Part shown: positions 27,436 through 36,516 of the stretch, piece by piece
Layout of the letters: the number at the start of each line of letters is the position of its first letter
How positions within the stretch are numbered: position 1 is the stretch's first letter
Assembly: GCF_007197735.1 (NCBI RefSeq)
Contig: NZ_CP041637.1
Span: 1,240,001 to 1,304,000, forward strand
DNA from: Formosa sediminum
Lineage (GTDB): Bacteria; Bacteroidota; Bacteroidia; Flavobacteriales; Flavobacteriaceae
Length of the DNA: 64,000 bases
Direction of reading: 5' to 3'
The notes under the pieces: generated by a model
What the model saw: only the letters and a program-made list of their open reading frames with translations
Told to the model about the DNA's origin: nothing
Database searches by the model: none
Position numbers and translations under genes: made by a program

Positions 27436-29523
27436 TTATTTTTTAGGATGTACTAGTTTTATTTCTTTAATTAAACGTTCTGCTCCTGCGTATTTATCGA
27501 TTATAAAAAGCACATAACGTACATCTACCATAATATTTCTACAAATTTCTGGATCGTAATTCATATCGCTCATTGTACCTTCCCAAACACGATCAAAATT
27601 AAGACCAATTAAGTTACCTTCTGCATCAATAGCTGGACTTCCAGAATTTCCTCCAGTAGTGTGGTTTGTTCCTAAGAAACAAACGGGTAGTTTTCCGTTT
27701 TTATCGGCATAACGCCCATAATCTTTAGTGGCGTACAAGTCTTGAAGTTTTTGAGGAACATCAAATTCATAATCCCCCGGAACATATTTTTCCATAACAC
27801 CATCTAAATAAGATACCGGATTGTAATATACAGCATCTCTTGGTGCATAGCCACGAACTTGACCATACGTCACACGAAGTGTACTGTTTGCGTCTGGATA
27901 ATACCGTTCGTTAGGAACAACTTCCATTAAGGCTTTCATGTAATCTGTTTCTAAAGCATTTATAGCTGTGTTTTTGTTTTGGAAATCAGGTTCTATGTTT
28001 GTGTAAAAATCCATAATAAATGGCTTAGCAAAAATGTAAGCAGCATCTTTATTTAATTTTTCAACCACTTCCATTGGTGAGCCTTCAAGCATAGCCATGG
28101 CACTATCTAAATTAGTAAAAGCAGTTTTATTATAAATGGAAGAATCTATTGTTTGGGTGTAAAAAGGCATAATAGCTTCATAAACTCCTCGGTCTACTTC
28201 TGTATTAAAATCTTTTAAAACACTTTTTATTCTGCTTTGTACACTCTCTCTGGCAGAATTAAACTCTGCTTCTCCTTTAGTTGCTGCAGCTTCAAGTTGA
28301 GACAGTCTAAACATCATAGACATGAGTTCGTTAGTGCGTACAAAAATTTCTACAAAATTATTTCGTCTTATGTCTATAGGAGCAAACGCTTCATATTGTT
28401 TTTTAAGTTCAGGTAGAATATGTCCGTATTCAGCTTCTAGTTTTTTAGTTTTTAAAGCTTCAGTAAAAACAGCTTCTTCAGCTTTTTTCTTAGCTATAGC
28501 ATTACTTTTTTTAATTCCTGTATTCTCGCCAATCCATTTTTTCCAATAGTTTGCAATTCGTGCTTGTTTAGAGGCGTATTGGATACGAACCTCGTCACTT
28601 GCTTTCATTTTAGCATCGATTACTTTTAAGGCAGCTTCGCGAATGGCAATGTTACTTGGGTTTAATTGTTCTGTAATCTCTTTAATAGCTACAGCTGGTA
28701 AATATTCTTCGGTAGTACCTGGAAATCCAAAAACTAGCGTAAAGTCGCCTTCGCTAATACCATCTAAAGAGATTGGTAAAAAGTGCTTTGGTTTGTAAGG
28801 TACATTATCCTTTGAGTATGCTGCAGGTCGATTATTTTTATCGGCATAAATTCTGAATATTGAAAAATCGCCAGTATGTCTTGGCCAAACCCAGTTGTCT
28901 GTATCCGATCCAAATTTACCAATGCTTGTTGGTGGCGCACCTACTAGACGAATGTCGTTAAAACGTTCTGTAACAAATAAAAAGTATTGATTCCCTTTAA
29001 AAAATGATTTTATCTTGGTGTTTTGCCATTCTTCTTTTTTAGTCGCAGCTTGTATTCTGTTACTGTTACCATCTGTTTGTGCTTGTTTTTCTTTAGAAGT
29101 CATATCTTTAGTAACGCCTTCTAGCACTTGCGATGTTACATCTTCAATACGTACAATAAACTCTACATAAAGACCATTATTTGGTAATTCTTCATCAAAA
29201 GATTTTGCCCAAAAACCATCTTTTAAATAATCGTTTTCTAAAGAAGAATGCGATTGTATTTGGCTGTAACCACAATGGTGATTTGTTAATAATAAACCTT
29301 GTTTTGAGATTACTTCACTTGTACAACCACCGTTAAAATGTCCAATAGCATCTTTTAAACTAGAGCGGTTTACATCGTAAATATCTTTAGCAGAAAGTTT
29401 ACTGCCAAGTGTTTGCATGTCGTCTTCGTTCATGCCTTTTAAAAGCGAAGGAATCCACATACCTCCTTGTTGTGCACTAACTTGTAGTGTTAGAAAAAGG
29501 ATTATAATTTTAAAAAATTTCAT
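27436..29523 (-). CDS. S46-family dipeptidyl peptidase, DPP11-like
   Basis: About 695 aa, periplasmic serine exopeptidase releasing dipeptides from peptide N-termini. I place the start at 29523 (MKFFKIIILFLTLQVSAQ, a clean signal peptide); 17 further upstream codons in frame are not needed. Catalytic residues: His in LTNHHCGYSQIQ, Asp in GSDTDNWVWPRHTGDFS, Ser in GGNSGSPAID. Exactly 18 residues after the Ser is Arg (GLNFDRVWEG), the position that is Arg in DPP11 (Asp/Glu at P1) and Gly in DPP7 in the family literature as I recall it. Nutritional use of proteins is the likely role. A -7 box lies at 29544-29551. Confidence 0.93.
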   Translation of the reverse strand: MKFFKIIILFLTLQVSAQQGGMWIPSLLKGMNEDDMQTLGSKLSAKDIYDVNRSSLKDAIGHFNGGCTSEVISKQGLLLTNHHCGYSQIQSHSSLENDYLKDGFWAKSFDEELPNNGLYVEFIVRIEDVTSQVLEGVTKDMTSKEKQAQTDGNSNRIQAATKKEEWQNTKIKSFFKGNQYFLFVTERFNDIRLVGAPPTSIGKFGSDTDNWVWPRHTGDFSIFRIYADKNNRPAAYSKDNVPYKPKHFLPISLDGISEGDFTLVFGFPGTTEEYLPAVAIKEITEQLNPSNIAIREAALKVIDAKMKASDEVRIQYASKQARIANYWKKWIGENTGIKKSNAIAKKKAEEAVFTEALKTKKLEAEYGHILPELKKQYEAFAPIDIRRNNFVEIFVRTNELMSMMFRLSQLEAAATKGEAEFNSARESVQSRIKSVLKDFNTEVDRGVYEAIMPFYTQTIDSSIYNKTAFTNLDSAMAMLEGSPMEVVEKLNKDAAYIFAKPFIMDFYTNIEPDFQNKNTAINALETDYMKALMEVVPNERYYPDANSTLRVTYGQVRGYAPRDAVYYNPVSYLDGVMEKYVPGDYEFDVPQKLQDLYATKDYGRYADKNGKLPVCFLGTNHTTGGNSGSPAIDAEGNLIGLNFDRVWEGTMSDMNYDPEICRNIMVDVRYVLFIIDKYAGAERLIKEIKLVHPKK

Positions 29524-29543
29524 GAGTTTGTTTTTAGATTTTG

Positions 29544-29551
29544 CAAAGATA
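29544..29551 (-). promoter_or_regulatory. -7 promoter box (TATCTTTG) of the S46 peptidase gene
   Basis: Minus-strand TATCTTTG matches TAnnTTTG and lies 21 nt upstream of the chosen start at 29523; this also argues against the upstream start codon, which would lie beyond the box. No -33 seen. Confidence 0.55.
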
Positions 29552-29677
29552 AAAAAGCAATCACATATGTACACCGTTAGTTTAGTGTTTACGCTAGTTT
29601 AGGTAGCGTTTGTAATGGATTTAAATAATGTAAAGGGCATAAGTATCAAAAAACTAGGCAAATACAATACTGTTTGT

Positions 29678-29685
29678 TAGATTTG
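29678..29685 (+). promoter_or_regulatory. -7 promoter box (TAGATTTG) for 29706-30814
   Basis: TAGATTTG matches TAnnTTTG, 20 nt before the ATG at 29706. No -33 element at normal spacing. Confidence 0.5.
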
Positions 29686-29705
29686 TAATCCCAAATCTAT
29701 TATAT

Positions 29706-30035
29706 ATGAAACTACATTTACTTTTAACTGCTGTACTTTCATGGTTTTGTTTCGCAGCCTTAAATGCTCAAGAAGTAGAGTATAAAGGCGTAGCGTATGA
29801 GGTGAAAGGCAGTTCTATTTTATTGAATGGTTATACTGTTACAGAAACCTTAACATTAGACGATCAGCGAAATATTCGCAATGCATATGAAGCGCGATCA
29901 AAAGAATTTAGAGCCCAAAAGAAAGCCGAGAAAGATAAAGAAAAGGCGATTGCTAAAGCTGAACGTAAAGCAGATAAAGCTCGGAAAAAAGCAGAGAAGG
30001 ACACTCAAGGAAAAAAGAAATTTGGACTATTTTAA
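29706..30035 (+). CDS. small secreted Lys/Ala-rich protein, unknown function
   Basis: 109-aa product with a signal peptide (LLLTAVLSWFCFAALNA, cut about residue 21). The mature N-terminal part EVEYKGVAYEVKGSSILLNGYTV looks beta-rich; from about residue 65 on it is a highly charged Lys/Glu/Arg/Ala helix (KKAEKDKEKAIAKAERKADK) ending in KKKFGLF. No family recognised. Its TAA overlaps the ATG of the next gene by one base (TAATG), so the two are translationally coupled; what the coupling means is unclear because the partner is cytosolic. Confidence 0.75.
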   Translation: MKLHLLLTAVLSWFCFAALNAQEVEYKGVAYEVKGSSILLNGYTVTETLTLDDQRNIRNAYEARSKEFRAQKKAEKDKEKAIAKAERKADKARKKAEKDTQGKKKFGLF

Positions 30036-30814
30036 TGCATAAACAATTACATATAGCGCTTATACAAATCGATTTAATTTGGGAGCAACCTCAAGCAAAT
30101 CGAGATGCTATAGAGCGTATGGTAACTACTATTACTGATACAGTAGATGTTATTGTACTTCCGGAAATGTTTACAACAGGTTTTTCTATGAATGCTGTTA
30201 AATTTGCAGAATCTATTACTGGGAAGTCGGTAACATGGATGAAAACTTTAGCATCTAAAATGCAAGCTGCTGTAATGGGGAGTTTAATTATAGAAGATGC
30301 TGGAAAATATTATAACCAATTAGTGTTTGTATATCCTAACGGAGAGTTATCTTCTTATAAAAAAAGACATACGTTTACATTAGCTGGAGAAGACAAAGTC
30401 TATACAATGGGTAACGAACGTGTAATAATTAATTACAAAGGCTGGTTGTTATATCCCTTAGTTTGTTACGATTTACGTTTTCCGGTATGGTCTAGATATA
30501 ATAACGATTACCATGTACTACTGTTTGTAGCCAATTGGCCTAAAGTTAGAGTTGCAGCTTGGAATGCATTGTTACAAGCACGTGCTATAGAAAACATGAG
30601 TTATTGCATAGGTGTTAACCGTGTTGGTATAGATGGGAAAGGTCATGAATACTCAGGACATTCTGCTTGCTATAATCCTTTAGGTGAAACCATTTCTGCC
30701 TTTGTTGAAAATGAAAATGGGTATCGTATTGTAGTTTTAAATAAAGACGAACTTACAACGACAAGAGAAAGGTTTAAGTTTCTGGACGATAGAGACAACT
30801 TTACTTTAAAGTAA
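30035..30814 (+). CDS. nitrilase-superfamily amidohydrolase (omega-amidase/YafV-like)
   Basis: 259-aa C-N hydrolase. The Glu-Lys-Cys triad is visible: Glu in VIVLPEMFTTGFSMN (about 43), Lys in SSYKKRHTFTLAGE (about 110) and Cys in PLVCYDLRFPVWSR (about 146). The PEMFTTGFSM and YDLRFPVW context is that of YafV/omega-amidase-type enzymes, which hydrolyse alpha-ketoglutaramate or ketosuccinamate to the keto acid and ammonia, rather than carbamoylputrescine or beta-ureidopropionase enzymes. Cytoplasmic. Coupled to the preceding small gene; its 3' end overlaps the convergent Ig-like gene by 14 nt. Confidence 0.9.
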   Translation: MHKQLHIALIQIDLIWEQPQANRDAIERMVTTITDTVDVIVLPEMFTTGFSMNAVKFAESITGKSVTWMKTLASKMQAAVMGSLIIEDAGKYYNQLVFVYPNGELSSYKKRHTFTLAGEDKVYTMGNERVIINYKGWLLYPLVCYDLRFPVWSRYNNDYHVLLFVANWPKVRVAAWNALLQARAIENMSYCIGVNRVGIDGKGHEYSGHSACYNPLGETISAFVENENGYRIVVLNKDELTTTRERFKFLDDRDNFTLK

Positions 30815-32408
30815 ACTCATATTCAGAATCCCAACCCACACGAATCTCTATTGGTTCTGGATAATAGCTTATACGTTCAGGCTGTATCTTTTTTAAGTAA
30901 TTACCAGTGTCGTATTTTTTGTTTCCGTTTTCATCATAAATAACACGAAGCAAAAATTTACCACTTTTTAAATATTTAAAGTCTATAGGCTCAGGTTCTG
31001 TACTATATATTTCTTGTTTAATTTCTCCGCTTTCCGTAGTTAATTGAACAATTATAGGATATTTTGCATTTTTAAGAATAATACGTGCATTAGGATAATC
31101 GTCGTAACCTTTTGTTTGCATTACGTATTGTAGCGTGTCATTTTTATTATCGAAAAAGTCTGTGATTGCTTCAGGTAAAAACTGTAAGAGGTATCTGGAG
31201 TTTTCTGCTTTATCAAATTTAAAGGTAATATTGTTATTAAGCGTATCCATTTTTGTAGTGTACGGTATAGTAACAGAATCTTTATCTATAAGAGAGATTA
31301 GATCTTTGTTTAAGGTTTTAAATGGAGTTGTAGCAGATAAAATAAAATCTGTATTAAAATTTATTTGTCCAGAAGGATCTCCTTTTATAATTAAAGAGTC
31401 TGGGTATTTTTCTGTGATTTTCACATCAAAAGTATCAATAACTTTATTGTTATAACTCACTTTAAATTTTAGAGAATCTGTTTCTAATTTAGGTTTATAC
31501 CAATACATTAAAGAATCGGCTTCTTTATCTTTAGTTATTCTATAGGCAAAATCTGATGGCACATCTGTTAGGACATCAATGCCCATGTTTTTATAATCCC
31601 CTTCAAATCCAAAAGCAATTTTTCCTTTAGAAAGTAATCGTGGTTTATAGGCTCTAAAATCTAAATCTTCATTAAACAATGTTAAGTGATAAATCGAATC
31701 TGTAGGGAGTTCTATAAAGGTTGGATTGAATGCAATTTTATCAGATTTTTGTTGAAATTTATAATCAGAATTTTCATCTTTCATGGCTGTTAAAAGATAT
31801 TTTCCAGCCTTAATGTTTTCTAAAACAAAGGTGGTTAAACTATCTAAAGTATTCGTTACATATGTTGGCTTCTTATTGTAAATAATAGAGTCTGTAAAGG
31901 TAGAGTCTACTTCATATAAAGCAACTGTAACGAAATCATCTGGTTTTTTTAAGGTAGCATCTTTTATAACTCCTGCAACTGTTAAAGAATCGATATAATC
32001 TCCTGTTGAAAACACATATTTATAATAAGAAAATGGATTGCCTTCGTTATTATCTTCAATACTACTTCCAAAATTAAATGCGTAAGTTGTATTTGGTGCG
32101 AGTGTATCAAATATTTTAATAGTAATGTATTTACTTGCCGTTCCTAAAGGTGTAATTTCAGGAGTGGTAGTCATTGGCGGAGAAATAATAAGCTGCTTAC
32201 TCAGGTTGTTAATTTTAATGTATTCATCAAAATAAATTCTAATCTCATTTTTGTTAAAATTTGTAGAGAAATTTTCTGGTACAGACTTTACAATCTTTGG
32301 TGGTGTAGTGTCTTTCTCTCCTCCGGTAGGGTTTCCTCTATTAGCACAGTTTGCGATACATAAACACAAGACACTTATGAACAAAAAATTAGAAAGCGTT
32401 TTACTCAT
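30801..32408 (-). CDS. Ig-like domain lipoprotein (Bacteroidota conserved)
   Basis: About 535 aa. I choose the ATG at 32408, which places a lipobox at CIANC (Cys21); a longer in-frame start would add 10 residues before the signal. After the GGEKDTTPPK motif common to these proteins comes a bacterial Ig-like (Big_5/SbsA type) domain (IVKSVPENFSTNFNKNEIRIYFDEYI to about residue 120), then further beta-sandwich repeats and a C-terminal domain with FLLRVIYDENGNKKYDTGNYL. Such proteins are widespread surface lipoproteins of unknown role in Bacteroidota. Its stop lies inside the 3' end of the convergent amidase gene. Confidence 0.82.
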   Translation of the reverse strand: MSKTLSNFLFISVLCLCIANCANRGNPTGGEKDTTPPKIVKSVPENFSTNFNKNEIRIYFDEYIKINNLSKQLIISPPMTTTPEITPLGTASKYITIKIFDTLAPNTTYAFNFGSSIEDNNEGNPFSYYKYVFSTGDYIDSLTVAGVIKDATLKKPDDFVTVALYEVDSTFTDSIIYNKKPTYVTNTLDSLTTFVLENIKAGKYLLTAMKDENSDYKFQQKSDKIAFNPTFIELPTDSIYHLTLFNEDLDFRAYKPRLLSKGKIAFGFEGDYKNMGIDVLTDVPSDFAYRITKDKEADSLMYWYKPKLETDSLKFKVSYNNKVIDTFDVKITEKYPDSLIIKGDPSGQINFNTDFILSATTPFKTLNKDLISLIDKDSVTIPYTTKMDTLNNNITFKFDKAENSRYLLQFLPEAITDFFDNKNDTLQYVMQTKGYDDYPNARIILKNAKYPIIVQLTTESGEIKQEIYSTEPEPIDFKYLKSGKFLLRVIYDENGNKKYDTGNYLKKIQPERISYYPEPIEIRVGWDSEYEFTLK

Positions 32409-32464
32409 TATTACATTAAAATTTATACAAAGAAACAACTTATTTAGGAGTAATGGAAAACAGT

Positions 32465-33142
32465 TTAAGCAATTGCCATAGTTGCAATACTTATTTTAAC
32501 ATTTTTGCTTCGCAAAAGTAAATTGGCACAAGCTTCCATAGTTGCGCCAGTAGTTATAATATCATCTACCAGTAATATGTGTTTATTATTTATTTTTTCT
32601 GGATACTGTATGCTAAATACAGCATCGGATGTTGTCCAACGACTTAATCTGTTTTTAAAAACCTGAGAATTGGAGTGGTTTATTTTTATAAGTACATGGT
32701 CTATATATTCTGCATTTAAGGCATTGGCGAGCTGTATTCCAAATTTTGCGACTTGATTATAGCCACGCTTTCTAAGTTTATTTTTATGAAGTGGTACAGG
32801 AATAACCGCATCAATACTTTTGTATTCTTCTAGAGTTTGTAAGTCGCCACCAAGCCAATCGCCCAAAAAAGAGCCTATTTGCTCTTGCCCTTTATACTTT
32901 AACTGATGTAAAAGTTTTTGTGTAATTCCTTTTTTCTCAAAACGTAAAAGTGCAGTTGCATGTTCCACTTTAACTCTTCCATACAACACATTAATTACAC
33001 TGTTATCGTTATTAAAATGAAACTGAGTTACAGGTAAGCGATGTCTGCATTCTGTGCAAAGAGTTAGTTCTCCATCTGCTAAAATGTTTTGGCAACAGTA
33101 ACAGACTTTTGGAAAGAATATATTAAATAAAGCTTTATACAT
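32465..33142 (-). CDS. comF: ComF-family phosphoribosyltransferase-like protein
   Basis: 225 aa (ATG at 33142; a GTG one codon upstream is also possible). N-terminal zinc-finger-like cysteines in CYCCQNILADGELTLCTECRHRLP, and a C-terminal type I PRTase PRPP-binding loop HILLVDDIITTGATMEACA. ComF proteins take part in DNA uptake in competent bacteria, though in Bacteroidota the gene is generally conserved without proven competence. It lies 56 nt upstream of the Ig-like lipoprotein gene on the same strand and is divergent from glyS. Length is normal. Confidence 0.9.
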   Translation of the reverse strand: MYKALFNIFFPKVCYCCQNILADGELTLCTECRHRLPVTQFHFNNDNSVINVLYGRVKVEHATALLRFEKKGITQKLLHQLKYKGQEQIGSFLGDWLGGDLQTLEEYKSIDAVIPVPLHKNKLRKRGYNQVAKFGIQLANALNAEYIDHVLIKINHSNSQVFKNRLSRWTTSDAVFSIQYPEKINNKHILLVDDIITTGATMEACANLLLRSKNVKISIATMAIA

Positions 33143-33217
33143 CACACCTAAAACCTTTAAATTACAAAAATTTAAAATACTTTAAATAAAAGATACACGA
33201 AGTTTTCTCGCGTTTTA

Positions 33218-33225
33218 TATTTTTG
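33218..33225 (+). promoter_or_regulatory. -7 promoter box (TATTTTTG) of glyS, abutting the start codon
   Basis: TATTTTTG matches TAnnTTTG and ends 4 nt before the glyS ATG at 33230, the same spacing as at thiL. This predicts a leaderless or nearly leaderless glyS message. Confidence 0.55.
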
Positions 33226-33229
33226 CATT

Positions 33230-34771
33230 ATGGCAAATCAAGATGATCAATTTAAGAATGTAATTTCTCATGCTAAAGAATATGGTTATGTATTTCAAAG
33301 CAGTGAAATTTACGACGGTTTAAGTGCAGTATACGATTACGCACAAAACGGTGTGGAGTTAAAGAAAAATATACGCGACTATTGGTGGAAAGCCATGGTA
33401 CAAATGCACGAAAATATTGTAGGTTTAGATGCTGCAATATTTATGCATCCAACCACTTGGAAAGCTTCTGGACATGTCGACGCCTTTAATGATCCATTAA
33501 TAGATAATAAAGATTCTAAAAAGCGCTATAGAGCAGATGTTTTAATAGAAGACTATTGCGCGAAAATAGAAGCAAAAATAGATAAGGAAGTTGCTAAAGC
33601 GGCAAAACGTTTTGGAGACGCCTTTAATAAAGAAGAATTTTTAAGTACTAACCCACGTGTTGTAGGATACCAAGAGAAAATTGATGGTATTTTAGCACGT
33701 ATGGGAAAATCTTTAAGTGAAGAAAATTTAACAGATGTTAAAGCTTTAATTGAAGAATTAGAAATTGCTTGTCCGTTGTCTGGATCTAAAAACTGGACCG
33801 ATGTAAAGCAATTTAACTTAATGTTTGGTACTAAGTTAGGAGCATCTGCAGATTCTGCAATGGATTTATACTTACGTCCAGAAACAGCACAAGGTATTTT
33901 TGTGAATTTCTTAAACGTTCAGAAAACTGGGCGTATGAAGATTCCTTTCGGGATTGCCCAAACAGGAAAAGCGTTTAGAAACGAGATTGTTGCAAGACAA
34001 TTTATTTTCCGTATGCGTGAGTTTGAACAAATGGAAATGCAATTTTTTGTGAAACCAGGTACACAAAAAGAATGGTACGAGCAATGGAAACAAACCCGTT
34101 TAAAATGGCATTTATCATTAGGAATGGGTGAAGAAAATTACCGTTTCCATGATCACGATAAATTAGCTCATTATGCAGATGCAGCAGCTGATATAGAATT
34201 TAAATTCCCATTCGGATTTAAAGAGTTAGAAGGGATACATTCTCGTACAGATTTCGACTTAAGTCAGCACGAAAAATTTTCTGGTAAGAAACTACAATAT
34301 TTCGATCATGAAGAAAACAAAAGCTATGTGCCTTACGTTGTAGAAACCTCTATTGGTTTAGACCGTATGTTCTTGGCTGTGTTCTCTAACTCTTTAGTAG
34401 AAGAAGAATTAGAAAATAATACAACACGTACTGTTTTAAAATTACCAGCAGTGTTAGCTCCTGTAAAAGCGGCTATTTTACCATTGGTTAAAAAAGACGG
34501 TTTACCAGATGTGGCAAGAAAAATTGTTGAGGATTTAAAATGGGATTTCAACGTGGCTTACGATGAAAAAGATGCTGTTGGAAGACGTTACCGCAGACAA
34601 GATGCAAACGGGACACCGTTTTGTATTACAGTAGATCACGATACTTTAGAAGATAATATGGTAACTATTCGCCATAGAGATACTATGGAACAAACCCGTG
34701 TTAAAATTGAAGATTTACGAGATATTATTAAGCAAGAAGTAGATGTACGTACTTGGTTAATGAAAATGTAA
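33230..34771 (+). CDS. glyS: glycyl-tRNA synthetase (single-chain, alpha2 type)
   Basis: 513-aa class II synthetase charging tRNA-Gly. It is the homodimeric (eukaryote/archaea-like) form, not the alpha2beta2 GlyQ/GlyS form. Motif 2 is in GIAQTGKAFRNEIVARQFIFRMREFEQME with RxE contacts, glycine-site residues in LYLRPETAQGIF, motif 3 in VETSIGLDRMFLAVF, and a C-terminal anticodon-binding domain from about 410 (LPAVLAPVKAAILPLVKKDG). The N-terminal ALANQDDQF start with ATG at 33230 is supported by the promoter position. Followed by a strong terminator. Confidence 0.96.
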   Translation: MANQDDQFKNVISHAKEYGYVFQSSEIYDGLSAVYDYAQNGVELKKNIRDYWWKAMVQMHENIVGLDAAIFMHPTTWKASGHVDAFNDPLIDNKDSKKRYRADVLIEDYCAKIEAKIDKEVAKAAKRFGDAFNKEEFLSTNPRVVGYQEKIDGILARMGKSLSEENLTDVKALIEELEIACPLSGSKNWTDVKQFNLMFGTKLGASADSAMDLYLRPETAQGIFVNFLNVQKTGRMKIPFGIAQTGKAFRNEIVARQFIFRMREFEQMEMQFFVKPGTQKEWYEQWKQTRLKWHLSLGMGEENYRFHDHDKLAHYADAAADIEFKFPFGFKELEGIHSRTDFDLSQHEKFSGKKLQYFDHEENKSYVPYVVETSIGLDRMFLAVFSNSLVEEELENNTTRTVLKLPAVLAPVKAAILPLVKKDGLPDVARKIVEDLKWDFNVAYDEKDAVGRRYRRQDANGTPFCITVDHDTLEDNMVTIRHRDTMEQTRVKIEDLRDIIKQEVDVRTWLMKM

Positions 34772-34802
34772 TTAGCTAATGTTTTTATAAATTTTTAACA
34801 AG

Positions 34803-34832
34803 AATCCTTAAGTTATCGCTTAAGGATTTTTT
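34803..34832 (+). terminator. terminator of glyS
   Basis: 10-bp perfect stem AATCCTTAAG / CTTAAGGATT, 6-nt loop, followed by six Ts; 31 nt past the glyS stop. It marks the boundary between core genes and the peptide-export island. Confidence 0.88.
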
Positions 34833-34854
34833 GTTTTTAGAAGATTAATTTTTC

Positions 34855-34908
34855 TTCAATAAGTACGGTTTTTCCGTAGACTTAAATAAATTATAATATT
34901 TAAATTTA
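34855..34908 (+). promoter_or_regulatory. palindrome-promoter module, left copy
   Basis: A 22-nt sequence (34855-34876) containing the inverted repeat TACGG-TTTTT-CCGTA (34864-34878) recurs at 40445-40466. In both copies a -7-like octamer begins exactly 46 nt after the start of the 22-mer (here TAAATTTA at 34901-34908, one base off TAnnTTTG). I read this as an operator plus promoter for the downstream hlyD-like gene (ATG 34990). The alternative is that the repeats are insertion footprints of the island. Confidence 0.5.
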
Positions 34909-34989
34909 TAGTGTAGAATAAAGATAAATAGTCTTGTTTTAATAGAATGAAAGGCGGTAGTGATTTGTGATTGACAGAAAAGAAAAACT

Positions 34990-36149
34990 ATGAAAAAACA
35001 AATATTTCCAAAAGAGATTATTGAAAATATTGTTGAAGTACACCAATTTAAACACACTAACAAAAGTAAAATAATTTATAGCTTTATTTTATTAGCTTTA
35101 ATAGTTGCATTAATTTCTTTACCCTTTATCAATGTAACTATTTATAACACCTCCGAGGGGCTTATTAGACCAGACAAGGAAAGAATACTTTTAGAAAGCA
35201 GTAATAGTGGAAAGGTTATTTTTCATAAGCTAAAAAATAACCTTCAGGTAAATAAAGGAGATACATTGTGGTTATTAGTAATTTAACAATTACTCAAAAG
35301 ATTAGCACAACAGAAATTCAATTAAAAGAAACGAATACTTTTATCGAAGATTTAAAGTTATTATCTACTCAAAATAAAAATTCTAATAACTTAAACTCAC
35401 TAAAATATAAACAAGAGTATAATTCCTTTCAACAAAAAGTAAATGAATTAAATACTCGCTATCAAAAAATAAAAGAAGATTATAATCGAACTCAAAAATT
35501 ATTCGATAAAGGGATAATAGCAAAAGTAGAACTCAATAATAGTAAACTAGAATACGACTTATCTTTAAACGCTATTCATCAGTATAAAAAACAACAATAC
35601 AGCAATTGGCAAGCAGAATTGGTTAATCAACAAAATCAATTAAAGGAATTAGAAAATAATAACGTACAACTTCAAGAAACGAATAACTTATCTATAATTA
35701 AAGCGCCGATTTCAGGAACGTTATTAAATGTGAAAGGAACTGAAAACGGAAGTTTTATTCAAAACGGAATTCAATTAGCTGAAATTTCTCCTAAATCAGA
35801 TTTGATTGTAGAGTGTTATATAAACCCAATAGACATTGGTTTATTAAAAAAAGAAAATAAAGTAAACTTTCAAGTTAGTGCTTTTAATTATAACCAATGG
35901 GGTTTAGCCAATGGAAAAATCGAAGAAATTGGTAACGATGTACAAATAATTAACAATACGCCCATGTTTAAAGTTTTATGCTCGCTAGACCAAGATTTTC
36001 TACAGTTAAAAAATGGATTTAAAGGAGAGTTAAAAAAGGGAATGTTTGTAAATGCTCGTTTTGAACTTACAGAACGTACCCTTTTTGATCTATTGTACGA
36101 TAAAATGGACGATTGGTTAAACCCTACAAACCAAATAGCAAAAAGATAA
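34990..36149 (+). pseudogene. HlyD-family secretion adaptor, split by a -1 frameshift
   Basis: Adaptor subunit expected to work with the C39 ABC exporter downstream. The first 90 or so residues (frame from 34990) hold a basic cytoplasmic start, one TM helix at about 30-50 (IIYSFILLALIVALISLPFI) and the first half of the lipoyl motif (NSGKVIFHKLKNNLQVNKGDTL). Reading then stops at 35284-35286, while the next frame (-1) continues from about 35268 with VVISNLTITQK, a coiled coil (about 60 to 200), the second lipoyl half (SIIKAPISGTLLNVKGTENG) and a beta-barrel to 36149. Joined, the two give a normal ~386-aa adaptor. The junction near 35268-35272 has no classical slippery heptamer, so mutation or sequencing error is likelier than programmed frameshifting. 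Confidence 0.8.
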
Positions 36150-36156
36150 TAGTATT

Positions 36157-36474
36157 ATGAAAAACTTAAGAACTCTGGAGCGCTTACAGCAGTTACATAA
36201 TTTAATTAGTAACGAAAATACTGGTACACCAGAAGAATTATCAGAATTAATAGGGGTTAGTAAACGCTCTGTACATTCCTTAATAAAAGAGTTAAAAGAT
36301 TATGAAGCCAATATTTGTTATAGTAAAAGTAGAAAAACGTACTACTATTGTAATGATTTTGATTTACAAGTCTCTATTTCTGTAAATGTATTAACTGACA
36401 ACGAAGTCACTAAAATATTTGGTGGCAGTTATTTTTTGAAAAGTAGTTTATTAGTTGCAAGGAAGTTGCACTGA
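36157..36474 (+). CDS. small helix-turn-helix protein of the peptide-export locus
   Basis: 105 aa. An HTH of the HTH_11/DeoR-like type spans about 10-60 (LQQLHNLISNENTGTPEELSELIGVSKRSVHSLIKELKDY), followed by a short beta segment (ANICYSKSRKTYYYCNDFDLQVSISV) and a tail. Proteins of this size and layout commonly sit next to GG-leader peptide genes in Flavobacteriaceae (recollection, not checked). It starts 8 nt after the adaptor gene, so it belongs to the same transcript, and precedes a palindromic operator candidate and the two precursor genes. It is the likely local regulator. Confidence 0.75.
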   Translation: MKNLRTLERLQQLHNLISNENTGTPEELSELIGVSKRSVHSLIKELKDYEANICYSKSRKTYYYCNDFDLQVSISVNVLTDNEVTKIFGGSYFLKSSLLVARKLH

Positions 36475-36516
36475 ACGAGATTATACTTGTACTATTAAAA
36501 TATTACAGGGTGCACA

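Noticed and set aside
36157-36474. HTH gene as a truncated two-component or LytTR regulator
   Set aside because: No receiver or LytTR motif; the chain ends cleanly and length fits small HTH proteins.
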